Positions 1 to 8,800 of a stretch of 64,000 nt of DNA are shown piece by piece. The position numbers and the translations under genes are program-made. Origin of the DNA: JACNKJ01 sp964440095 (lineage in GTDB: Bacteria; Krumholzibacteriota; Krumholzibacteriia; JACNKJ01); contig CAYTPZ010000004.1 in NCBI GenBank assembly GCA_964440095.1, forward strand, positions 43,559 through 107,558. Reading direction: 5' to 3'. The notes under the pieces were generated by a model. The model searched no databases and was not told where the DNA came from. It saw only the letters and a list, made by a program, of their open reading frames with translations. The stretch's first letter is position 1; every line of letters starts with the position of its first letter.

Positions 1-720
1 AAGGCGCGGATGATCCTGGCCGAGAATGCTGCCAGCGCCGAAGCCTTGCGCGTGCGAATCCAGGGCGGCGAAGACTTCGTTGACTTGGCCGGCACCGAGA
101 ATCTCGACGGCTCCCTCAAGAACGAAAAGGGCGATCTGGGTTGGTTCACACAGGACGGCTACGTGCGCAGCGTCGGCGTGAACAAGGAGTTTACCGCCAA
201 GGTGTTCCAGCTAAACGCAGGTGATGTGGGTGGTCCTTACGAGATTAAGGAAAAGGGCTGGGCTCTTGTGAAGGTGGAAGAGAAGCAGGCCGCCTACCAG
301 AAGGATCTGGAAGAAGTGCGCGAGGAAATCGAACGTCGCCTGCTTCCCCAGGTTCGCGAAGAGTATTACAAGAAGCGTCTGCGTGACCTGCGCGATCAGT
401 ATGGCGCCACTGTCATCAGCGATGCCCTCGATGAAATCGGCAGCCCCGAGGAACTCTTCCAGCTGGCCCAGGATACACGTGATCCTCAGGAGCGTATCGG
501 CTTCTACAAGAAGCTGGTGGAAAAATTCGGCGACTCGGAACAGGCCGACCGCGCTCAGTTCATGATTGGCTTCGTGTATTCGGAAGAGCTGCAGGATAGC
601 ACCAGCGCCAAAGCATCCTTCGAGGAATTCCTCACGCTCTATCCGAACAGCGACTTGGCCAAGGACGCCGAATACATGATCCGGGCCCTCTCGGGTGAGG
701 TTCAGGAACTGGAGCCGTAG
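1..720 (+). CDS. Parvulin-type peptidyl-prolyl isomerase, 3' part (5' end outside window)
   Basis: The frame is open from base 1 (KARMILAEN...), so the true start lies upstream. The first ~85 visible residues look like the end of a PpiC/SurA rotamase domain: the usual ARHILV-type strand, an AEALRVRIQGGEDFVDLA helix-loop, then GDLGWF and a VFQLNAGDVGGPYEIKEKGW segment as in parvulins. A charged helical linker follows, then about 80 residues of TPR-like helices (FYKKLVEKFGDSEQADRAQF, FEEFLTLYPNSDLAKDAEYM) of the YfiO/YbgF style. This family folds exported proteins in the periplasm; the N-terminal signal cannot be seen here. The next gene starts 4 nt after its stop, so the two are probably cotranscribed. 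The family call is solid, but whether it is SurA-like or PrsA-like is undecided. Confidence 0.8.
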   Translation, partial: KARMILAENAASAEALRVRIQGGEDFVDLAGTENLDGSLKNEKGDLGWFTQDGYVRSVGVNKEFTAKVFQLNAGDVGGPYEIKEKGWALVKVEEKQAAYQKDLEEVREEIERRLLPQVREEYYKKRLRDLRDQYGATVISDALDEIGSPEELFQLAQDTRDPQERIGFYKKLVEKFGDSEQADRAQFMIGFVYSEELQDSTSAKASFEEFLTLYPNSDLAKDAEYMIRALSGEVQELEP

Positions 721-724
721 ACGC

Positions 725-1255
725 TTGCCCATCTACATGCTCGAAGATCAGAAACCGAAACTGGCCGACGACGTTTGGCTGGCCCCCGACGCACAGGTGG
801 CCGGCGATGTGACCCTGGCCGCCGGCGTCAGCCTTTGGTTCGGTGCCATCGCCCGCGGCGACATGGCGCCCATTAGCGTGGGCGAGGGAACCAACGTGCA
901 GGACGGTTCGGTCTTGCACGTGGACACCGACACGCCGCTGGTCATCGGGAAGAACTGCACCATCGGGCATCGTGCCGTGGTTCACGGTGCCACCCTGGAG
1001 GACGAGGTTCTGGTGGGCATGGGCGCTATCATTCTCAACCGGGCGCACATCGGCCGCGGAAGTTTGATCGCCGCGGGTGCTCTGGTTCGCGAAGGCGCGG
1101 TTATTCCACCGTTCAGTCTGGTGGTGGGCGTGCCGGCCCAGGTGAAGCGCAGCCTTCCCGAAGACGAAACCATCACCACCAGGCTTCGTCATGCCGCACA
1201 CTACCGCGAAGCGGCAGCCCACTATGCCACCAAGCTAAAAGAGATTTCCCCATGA
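725..1255 (+). CDS. Gamma-carbonic-anhydrase-like left-handed beta-helix protein
   Basis: A 176-aa hexapeptide-repeat protein of the YrdA/PaaY/CaiE family. Imperfect hexapeptides run through most of its length (VAGDVTLAAGVSLWFGAIAR, VGEGTNVQDGSVLHVD, IGKNCTIGHRAVVHGATL). The three histidines that bind the metal in this family appear as one in SVLHVD and two in GHRAVVHG. The TTG start at 725 is chosen because it gives an N-terminus (MPIYMLEDQKP) like the usual M-I-Y-x-L of the family; an ATG at 737 is the alternative. It sits 4 nt after the isomerase gene and its stop overlaps the start of the lipoprotein gene (ATGA). Some family members hydrate CO2 and others have no known activity, so the reaction is not assigned. 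Confidence 0.85.
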   Translation: MPIYMLEDQKPKLADDVWLAPDAQVAGDVTLAAGVSLWFGAIARGDMAPISVGEGTNVQDGSVLHVDTDTPLVIGKNCTIGHRAVVHGATLEDEVLVGMGAIILNRAHIGRGSLIAAGALVREGAVIPPFSLVVGVPAQVKRSLPEDETITTRLRHAAHYREAAAHYATKLKEISP

Positions 1256-3021
1256 AGCGCCTATGGCTTCTTCTGCCACTTTCGCTCTTGGCGTCCTGCA
1301 CGCCAAAGGTGAGCGAGCGTCCTCAGGTCGATGTGCAAGTGGAAGCGCCGGTAGATCGCGAGGCCGATTTGCGCCTTGCGAAAGTGGAGGAGTCTTTCCG
1401 GCAAGGAAACAAGGCGGAAGCTCGGGTCTTGGCCGTAGCCTTTTTGGATGCCCATGCCGATCATGCCGGGGCTCCGCAATTGCGCCTCCGATTGGCCCAG
1501 GGATACTTCGATGACTCCCGCCCCGACTTGGCCCTTCACCATCTTGGCAAACTCGATGAGGACTATCCCAGGTCGGACGCATGGATGAAGGGACAACTGC
1601 TTCGTTCCCGCGCCCTTGCTTCCCGGGAGCAAGGGCTGGAAGCCGCAGGTTGCTTGGACCAGTTGTTGGCGGAAGATCGATTGGGGTCTGAAAGTGAAGC
1701 AGCTCGTCGTCAGCTTCGGGAATTGCTCGATCGAGGATTGACGGAAACGGAACTGCGTGAGTTCCTGAGGCGGCGATCAAATTCTCCGGAAACCAGCCGG
1801 GCCCGTTTGTCTTTGGCGAGGCAGTTGATCTCTGCCTTGCGCCGAGATGAAGCCGAACCGCTTCTGGAAGCCGTCATGGCCGATCCCAGGGCCGGTGGGC
1901 TTAGAAATCAGGCGCGGGATTTGTTGTCGGGAATGGGCGCGGAACTTCCCGTTTTCAGTGAACTGCCCGCCGCCGAGCCACGGTCCGACCTTGTGGGTGT
2001 CTTGGTTCCCCTGAGCGGGCGTTTCAGCGTTTATGGTGAGGCCTTCCTGGAAGGCGCACGCATGGCCCTGTCACGCTACAACGCCTTGGAACTAAGCAAT
2101 CTTGAAATGGTGGTGGCCGACACCAAGGGTGAGCCGGTGTCGGCAGCCCTGGCCGCGCGAGAACTCATTCGTGGGCGGGGTGTGGGATCGCTGCTGGGCG
2201 AGGTGCTCACCAACCCAACCGTGGCGGCGGCCGTTGAGTCCAACGCGCGACAGGTGCCCATGCTATCGCCGTCGGCCACGGCGGAGAACATCCACGAGGT
2301 GGGCGACTGGATCTTCCAGAACAGCATCACTTCCGAAGCGCAGGTCTTGGCACTGGCGCGCCACGCATTTTATGAAGGCCTTGCGGCCCGCTTCGCTGTG
2401 CTTTATCCCCGGCAAGGCAAGGGGCAGGATCTGGCCCGATACTTCGGCGACATTGTTCAGGAGCTTGGCGGCGAGATGGTGGCCTCAGTGGCCTATGAAG
2501 TGGGCATGACCGACTTCACCGTTCCTCTCGAACAAATTCGTGATGCGCAGCCCGAGGTACTTTTCCTTCCGGGTGAGAGTGACCAGCTCCTGCTCATCGT
2601 GCCCCAGCTGCATTATCACGACATCTACGGGCAGATCCTCGGAAACGAAGCCTGGAATTCGCGTCGCTTGGCACGCTTGGGAGGCCCGCGGGTAGAGGGA
2701 GCTATTTTTCCCAGTGACCTGTTTCTCAGTCGCGATCGGCCTCTCTACCAGGAGTTCTCCCAGCTCTATGCCCAACGCACCGGCCAGGAGGCCAATCCCA
2801 TCGCGGCGCGGAGTTTCCTGGGCATGACCACGCTCCTGGAAATTCTGGACGATGGTGCCGGAAGCCGCTCGGAAATTCGGGAGCAATTGGCCCTTCGTTT
2901 GGATGATCGAGGCGAAAGCGAGCAGCGCCGGGAGGCTCTGGCCGGGCAGGTGACCTTCATGACCATCAGAGGTGGGGAGATCAGGTCTTTCGGCGGCGAG
3001 GATTTCTTTCGACTCGACTAG
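1252..3021 (+). CDS. Lipoprotein with helical repeats and a type I periplasmic-binding (LpoA-like) domain
   Basis: 589 aa. The N-terminus is a lipoprotein signal (hydrophobic run, lipobox LASC with Cys16). Residues ~40-230 are helical TPR-like repeats. From ~245 to the end it looks like a Leu/Ile/Val-type periplasmic-binding fold (LVGVLVPLSGRFSVYGEAFL, later VPMLSPSATAENIHEVGDW and FAVLYPRQGKGQDLARYF). The order lipoprotein-TPR-binding fold matches LpoA, the outer-membrane activator of PBP1a in gammaproteobacteria, and similar proteins of unknown role elsewhere. Its start overlaps the previous stop (ATGA). The neighbours are an exported isomerase and a hexapeptide protein, so the set looks like an envelope operon. 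It could instead be a ligand receptor; binding of a PBP is inference only. Confidence 0.75.
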   Translation: MKRLWLLLPLSLLASCTPKVSERPQVDVQVEAPVDREADLRLAKVEESFRQGNKAEARVLAVAFLDAHADHAGAPQLRLRLAQGYFDDSRPDLALHHLGKLDEDYPRSDAWMKGQLLRSRALASREQGLEAAGCLDQLLAEDRLGSESEAARRQLRELLDRGLTETELREFLRRRSNSPETSRARLSLARQLISALRRDEAEPLLEAVMADPRAGGLRNQARDLLSGMGAELPVFSELPAAEPRSDLVGVLVPLSGRFSVYGEAFLEGARMALSRYNALELSNLEMVVADTKGEPVSAALAARELIRGRGVGSLLGEVLTNPTVAAAVESNARQVPMLSPSATAENIHEVGDWIFQNSITSEAQVLALARHAFYEGLAARFAVLYPRQGKGQDLARYFGDIVQELGGEMVASVAYEVGMTDFTVPLEQIRDAQPEVLFLPGESDQLLLIVPQLHYHDIYGQILGNEAWNSRRLARLGGPRVEGAIFPSDLFLSRDRPLYQEFSQLYAQRTGQEANPIAARSFLGMTTLLEILDDGAGSRSEIREQLALRLDDRGESEQRREALAGQVTFMTIRGGEIRSFGGEDFFRLD

Positions 3022-3030
3022 GCGCTTTGA

Positions 3031-3057
3031 TTGACGGCCCGCCCTCCCAGTGATAAT
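3031..3057 (+). promoter_or_regulatory. Candidate sigma70-type promoter for the selA operon
   Basis: TTGACG at 3031-3036 and GATAAT at 3052-3057, with a 15-nt spacer (shorter than ideal). A shifted -10, TAATCT at 3054, gives 17 nt but a weaker match. It lies in the 151-nt gap between the lipoprotein gene and selA. Confidence 0.4.
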
Positions 3058-3066
3058 CTGAGAATC

Positions 3067-3082
3067 ATAGCTTCGAAGCTAT
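3067..3082. promoter_or_regulatory. Perfect 16-bp palindrome in the selA leader (possible operator)
   Basis: ATAGCTTCGAAGCTAT is its own reverse complement. It starts ten bases after the candidate -10 and about 90 bases before selA. A repressor site is the simplest reading; a short RNA hairpin is also possible. No T-run follows, so it is not an intrinsic terminator. Confidence 0.45.
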
Positions 3083-3172
3083 CCGCCCAATGCTATCTAT
3101 ATCAAGGGCTAAGGTTCATCAGTTCCAGAGTATCCTGAGCGCTCACGGCGAGCGAGACGAAAGCGAGCCCCC

Positions 3173-4579
3173 TTGGCCGATCGCAAATCCGCCCTTCGCG
3201 CCATACCTTCCGTAGATCTACTGCTGGCCCAGCCTGCCTTCGACCGGTTGACGGGCAATTGGCAACGCGATGGTTTGCGTCGTTTTCTGCAAATGCGCCT
3301 GGACGGGTATCGCAGCGATCTACAAAACAGCGGCAAGGCCCTGGATCGCGAGGGCATCCTGTCGAAGCTGGCTCCGGCCTGGGCGGCTGAGTGGAAACTG
3401 CTCACGGGTGCTCCGACTCGCCGAGTGATCAACGGTACGGGCGTTCTTCTCCACACTAATCTGGGACGCGCAGCGCTGGGCGCTCGGGCACGCAAGGCAC
3501 TGGCCATCGCTGCTCGCTGGCCAGTAGATCTGGAACTCGATCTGGATCATGGCCAGCGCGCGTCGCGCACACGCAAAATCGAAGAGTTGCTACGCGTGTG
3601 GAGTGGTGCCGAGGCGGCCTTCGCCGTGAATAACAATGCGGCGGCACTGACCCTGGCTGTGGATACCCTGGCGCGCAAAAGGCGGCTCATCGTGTCTCGC
3701 GGCGAGCAGGTGGAAATCGGCGGTAGCTTCCGCCTACCTGAAATTCTCGAGCGTTTCGCAGGGAAAATGGTGGAAGTGGGAACCACCAATCGCACGCGCC
3801 TGGCCGACTACGAGAAAGCCATCACGCGCAAAGGCGATGTCTTGCTCAAGGTTCACCGTAGTAATTTCCGGCAGATCGGTTACATCCAGGAAGCAAGTCT
3901 GGAAGAAATCGTAGCCCTGGGGCGCGCCAAGGGGTCGCCGGTTATCTATGACCTGGGCAGCGGACGATTCGATGCGGGCATGGAGTGGTTGGATGAACCC
4001 ATCTTCGAAAGCACCTTGGCCGCAGATCCTGACCTGATCACCTTCAGCGGCGACAAGATTTTCGGAGGTCCCCAGGCCGGCATCATTTTGGGACGCGAGG
4101 AATTCGTGAGCCGCATGCGGAAAAATCCCCTGGCGCGCGCACTCCGCCTGGACAAGTTCTCTCTGGCCGCCCTGGGCGAAACCTTGGTGGAGCGGCTGCG
4201 CAATGAGGGCGATATTCCCGCCCGCGATTTCCTTTCCCGTGAGCGCAAAGATCTTGAATCGGCAGGCAAGGCTCTGGCCAAACTCATTCGCGCGGCCAAA
4301 CTACCCGGCCTCACTCTCGCCTTGGTAGAGAGCGAAGCGCGAAGTGGAGGAGGGGCTGCGGCGGAAAACACATGGCCTTCCATGGCGTTGAAAATATCAG
4401 TGAAATCCCTTCCCGCCGGTCGCTTGGCCGCTGCACTGAGAGCTCAGAAGACCGCCCTATTGGGCACGGTTCGCAAAGAAGTTTTCTATCTCGATATGGC
4501 TGCCTTGGATGCCGACGAGTTTCCCCTTGTGGTGAAGGCCTTGTCGGCCGCCTGTCCTCGGAAGGAGCGCCGTGCCTGA
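3173..4579 (+). CDS. selA: L-seryl-tRNA(Sec) selenium transferase
   Basis: 468 aa, the usual SelA length. SelA is a PLP enzyme that turns seryl-tRNA(Sec) into selenocysteinyl-tRNA(Sec) using selenophosphate. Diagnostic stretches are RRVINGTGVLLHTNLGRA near residue 85, AFAVNNNAAALTLAVDTLA, SRGEQVEIGGSFRLPEI, LLKVHRSNFRQIGY, and the PLP-lysine motif SGDKIFGGPQAG with Lys295. The TTG start at 3173 gives the short N-terminal domain of the family; no ATG fits. A promoter and a palindrome precede it. The next gene overlaps by 8 nt. No selB, selD or tRNA-Sec is in the window, and no gene here needs an in-frame UGA, so the rest of the Sec system must lie elsewhere. Confidence 0.96.
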   Translation: MADRKSALRAIPSVDLLLAQPAFDRLTGNWQRDGLRRFLQMRLDGYRSDLQNSGKALDREGILSKLAPAWAAEWKLLTGAPTRRVINGTGVLLHTNLGRAALGARARKALAIAARWPVDLELDLDHGQRASRTRKIEELLRVWSGAEAAFAVNNNAAALTLAVDTLARKRRLIVSRGEQVEIGGSFRLPEILERFAGKMVEVGTTNRTRLADYEKAITRKGDVLLKVHRSNFRQIGYIQEASLEEIVALGRAKGSPVIYDLGSGRFDAGMEWLDEPIFESTLAADPDLITFSGDKIFGGPQAGIILGREEFVSRMRKNPLARALRLDKFSLAALGETLVERLRNEGDIPARDFLSRERKDLESAGKALAKLIRAAKLPGLTLALVESEARSGGGAAAENTWPSMALKISVKSLPAGRLAAALRAQKTALLGTVRKEVFYLDMAALDADEFPLVVKALSAACPRKERRA

Positions 4580-5819
4580 GCAACAAAGCTGGCGGGTGCC
4601 CCGCAAGAAGGAACGGGCGCTCGAACTGGACAAGCTGATCAGCGCTCTGGACGCTTCCGTGGCGGATGGTCCGCGTGTTATCGTTTTTGAAATGGACCGG
4701 CGCACCCTGGGCGAGGTTAATCGGCTGCTGGGCGAACTGAATCAGCGCTGGCGAGGGCGCGACAGGCGCCTTCTGATCGTGGACGCCCATGCCGATGATC
4801 CCTTCATCAATTTCGAGAGCGCGCCGGCTGAGGGCTTCAGTGAAATGCTTCACTACGGCCTGAGCCCCGAAAGTCTTCGCGTCAAGTATCCCGAGATGGA
4901 TGCGGATTTCATCGCCGCGGGTGGTATGGGCAAGTTAGCCTCCGCGGATCCGGCCGAACCGGCGCGCAGCCTCAGGCGTCTGGCCGCGGCGGCCGATCGA
5001 GTCATTCTGCTGGTGGACAGTCGCGACGGCGAGGGCCTGCTCACATCCCTTCTCGAGGAGGCCGCTTTTCGACTTCGCCTCAGCGATCCCGAACTCGATG
5101 AGCACCTGGAACGTCTGGCCTCACGCCGTAGCGCGGGTCGCATGCGCATGCTCTTCATCCTGGGTATTCCCCTGATCGTTTGGCTCATCTACATGCTTCT
5201 ACCTGATGAGGATCCCAAGGCTGAGCTACCCATCGATGTACCGCCGCCGCCTTCCCATCGGGTGCATGCCCTGTCCGAAAACGCGGAACTGCCCTATTTT
5301 GGTGGCGGAAACGGCAGCGAGCTGGCGCAGCCGACCGTCTCGGAAGGGGATTCCGCCGAGGTGGAACTCGGCGCGAGAGACGATTCGAATGTGGCGCTGA
5401 GGAACGCCCCCGATTCCCTCCCCATGCAGCAGGAAAGCTTGCCGGAGGAGAGCGTCCATGAAACTGCCACGGAAACCCCGGATCCCGGGGACGACGAAGT
5501 CGTGAAAGCCGCGCCCCGGGCGGCCCAGCGGCGGGCCGAGAGCCGATCCAATTGGAATTCAGCGCTTGACCACATGGGCAGCTTTCACGTACACGTGAGT
5601 TCTTTCAGGGACAGTGTCCGGGCGCTTTTGGCCCAGGAGAGAGAAGGCTTTAGCGAACTTCCCGTACGCCTTCATCCGGTGGATGTGGAAGGTCGAACCT
5701 GGTACCGAGTCTTGGTGGGTGAATTCCCCGACCTGCTCTCCGCCGCCGCATTCCGGGACTCCCTGCTCGATCAGGCCGGTAGAGACTTCTGCGTCATCGG
5801 CATCGACCCCGAACCCTGA
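4572..5819 (+). CDS. Membrane protein with degenerate MinD/ParA-like N-terminal domain and C-terminal SPOR domain
   Basis: 415 aa, GTG start overlapping selA by 8 nt. Residues ~34-170 follow the pattern of MinD/ParA/CpsD-type ATPases: RVIVFE as first strand, RRLLIVDAHADDP (compare LLIDADLRRP), EGFSEMLHYGLSPESL (compare GLSDVLLGEAS), MDADFIAAGG, and DRVILLVDS. The first loop, where Walker A (KGGxGKS/T) should be, reads EMDRRTLGEVN, so nucleotide binding is probably lost. One membrane helix spans ~191-211. A proline- and acid-rich linker leads to a SPOR-type domain at ~335-415 (FHVHVSSFRDSVRALLAQE, WYRVLVGEFPDLLSAAAFRD), which usually binds denuded septal glycan. Domain order implies a cytoplasmic N-terminus and periplasmic SPOR domain. 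It lies between selA and smc. A role in division or segregation is inference. Confidence 0.7.
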   Translation: MPEQQSWRVPRKKERALELDKLISALDASVADGPRVIVFEMDRRTLGEVNRLLGELNQRWRGRDRRLLIVDAHADDPFINFESAPAEGFSEMLHYGLSPESLRVKYPEMDADFIAAGGMGKLASADPAEPARSLRRLAAAADRVILLVDSRDGEGLLTSLLEEAAFRLRLSDPELDEHLERLASRRSAGRMRMLFILGIPLIVWLIYMLLPDEDPKAELPIDVPPPPSHRVHALSENAELPYFGGGNGSELAQPTVSEGDSAEVELGARDDSNVALRNAPDSLPMQQESLPEESVHETATETPDPGDDEVVKAAPRAAQRRAESRSNWNSALDHMGSFHVHVSSFRDSVRALLAQEREGFSELPVRLHPVDVEGRTWYRVLVGEFPDLLSAAAFRDSLLDQAGRDFCVIGIDPEP

Positions 5820-5843
5820 TCCGCGTCCCCGCTTGGAGGAACC

Positions 5844-8800
5844 TTGCGCCTGGCCCGCCTCGAGATGCTCGGATTCAAATCGTTCATGAACAAGGCCGAC
5901 CTTCGTTTCGAAGAAGGCATCACCTCGGTCCTTGGCCCCAACGGTTGCGGCAAGAGCAATATTGTGGATGCTCTAAGGTGGGTGCTTGGTGAACAGAGCG
6001 CCAAGCTGCTTCGCGGCTCCAAGATGGAAAACGTCATCTTCCAGGGCACCAAGAATCGTCCGCCCATGGGCATCGCCGAAGTCACCCTGACCTTCACCGG
6101 TGCAAGCGAAACACTTCCCGTGGATTGGGATGAGATCAGCATCAAGCGCCGCGTGAGTCGCGGCGGCGGTTCCGAGTATTTTCTCAATGGACAACCTCAT
6201 CGCCTGCGCGACATCAACGATCTGCTCGCCGGCAGCGGAATCGGCAATCACGTCTACGCCATTATCGAACAGGACATGGTCAAATCACTGCTGGCCGACA
6301 ATGGCGAGAAGCGCCGCATCCTTTTCGAAGAGGCCAGCGGAATCTTGCGCTACAAGATGCGCCGCAAGGAAAGTCTGTCCAAACTCGCCTCGGTGGAAGG
6401 CGACCTGACACGCCTGGATGACATCCTCGATGAACTCGGTCGCAACGTCCGATCCCTGAAAGTTCAGATGGGTCGCGCGCGAAGCTATCAGCGATTGCAG
6501 GGAGAACTTGGCGGAGCGGAGATTTTCTCGTCCTCGGTGAAACTGCACGACATGTGGATCCGTGATCGCGAACTCGGCAGACGCCTGGAAGGATTGGGCG
6601 ACGAGAATCTGGGCGATGACACGCGTCTGGCTACCGGCGAGGAAGAGCTGGAGAAGCTTCAGGCCGCCTTGTTGGAAGAGGAAACCGCCTATCAGGACGG
6701 CCGCGATTCTCTGGAGCGTGAGGCCGAAGCCCTTCGCAAGCGTGAAGAGGATGTGGCCGTTCTCGAGGAAAAAGCCCGCTCCGAGGGGCGCCGCGCGGAG
6801 GGATTCGAAGGGGAGATTCGTCGATCTCGCGAAGCTCTCGATCGCCTGGAAAGTGTCGGCGGCGAATTGAACGTTCGTTTGGAAGAGGAAGAGAACAAGC
6901 TAAGCGAAAAGAAGTCCCTGCTCGGCGCCGAGGAATCCAAGCTGGGCGACATCGCTACACGCTATCAGGAACGGCGCAAGCTTCTGGGAAAAGAGAAGCA
7001 GTTGCAACTGGACTTCGTGCAGAGTCGCGCGGAGGCCGGCGGTGAAGTAGAACGTTTGGGTGAGCGTATTCAGCAGACCCGGGAAAGCCTGAAACAGTTG
7101 GATGAAGAAGCCGCTCAATTGAAAACCCAGGGCGGCGAACTCAACGAGCAACTGCGCGGCCCCGTGGAATCTTTGGCGCTGCTCGATTCGGAGCTGCGCG
7201 GCAAAAACGAAGAACACCTCGCTTGTGAAGAAGCCTTGCGTCAGGCCGGGTCCAATCTGGAAACTTGCCGCGACGAATTGCAAGCTCTGCAAATGAGAGA
7301 AGGCGAGTTGGGCGCACGCCTCGAACTACTGGAAGGTCTGCGTGAAGAGCGAGCAGGCTACTCCGAAGGAACGCGCACACTGCTTGAGGCCCATGGGGGT
7401 GAGAGCGGAGTGTTGGGCCCCTTGGCCGATGCCCTTCGTGTATCCGAGGAAGATCGCCTCGTTGTGGAGCTGACCCTGGGACGTGCCTTGGGTGCCGTGG
7501 CCATGGAGGATCCCAGCCGTGGATTGCCTTGGCTAAGGGAATTGTCTGAGGGCGAGGGCGGCCGCGCGCTGCTGCTGGATCTTGGCGGCAAGGAAATCGC
7601 CGTTAAGTCCATTGCCGGAATGACTCCGCTTATCAAGCTGGTGGAAACCGATGCGGCCCTGAAGCCTGCCCTGTCCCGCCTGCTTGGCGATGCCCATCTG
7701 GCTCCCGATCCGGAAAGTGCCCTCGCTGCCGCGCGTGAATATCCCGCATTGCGCTTTGCCACTCGCGATGGATTCCTCGCCGAAGGCAGGGGCCTTTCAG
7801 AGGGTGGTTCCCAGGCTAGTGTTTCGGCTCCCCTGGGCAGGGAAGAGGAAATCGAAAAACTGCAAAGCCGTTTGGATGAGCTGAGCAAAGAGAAAAAAGA
7901 GGCTGGGGAAAAATCGGACGCCTCAGGTGCGGTACTGGAAAAACATCGTGCCGATTTGCATGCCAAGGATGCTGAGCTGGGGGACATGGCAAAGCGCCGC
8001 GCCGAGCTGGATCTGGAGAAGGCGCGCCTGGAAACACGCTTGCTCCGTTTGCGCGAAGAGGAGCAGGGCCTGGTCGCTGAAAAGGAAGTTCGCGGTCGCC
8101 AGGAGAGATCCTTGGGAGATGCCTTGGCCGAGGCCGAGCAGACACTTCTCAAACTCAGTGGTGTGGAAAAACCCGAGAGCAGTGATCTCCCTGCCCTGGA
8201 AACGGAAGTGGCTTCGCTAGAAAAGCAGCGGGATGCCGAGCAGGCTCGCATCGCTGAAATGCGACTCGAACTTGCTGCTCTGGGCGGCGATCTGGAAAAC
8301 CTGCGTCTTCGGGAAGAGAATCGTCGCAGGGAAGTACGCGATCAGGAAGCGCGTTTCCTTCGTGCTGGTGAAGGTTTGTCTGAGAGCCAGCGCGCTTCAT
8401 CCGAGGCCCGAGAGCGTTCGGCTTTTCTGCGCGAAGGCATGAAGGATGAACAAGACTCCCTGGCGACGCGCCGCTCAAAAAGCGACACCTTGCTGGAAGC
8501 TATCCAATCTCGTCGCGAGGAAATTCAGGAGAAGCAGCAAGAGGTCAGGCAGCTTCGCGAGCAGCGCCACGAGCATGAACAAGCGCTACATCAGCTTGAG
8601 ATCGAGCGCAACACCCTGGCCGTGCGCATGGACAATATTAGAGAGCTCCTACGGGAGAATCACCAGGCCGAACCCGACGCCTCGGTGGATCCGGCCCAGG
8701 CCGAAGATTGCTATGAGGCTCCTGAAGGTCAGAGCGTCGAAGAGGCCATCGACGAACTGCGAGAGAAGATCCGCCGCCTCGGCAACGTGAACCTGCTGGC

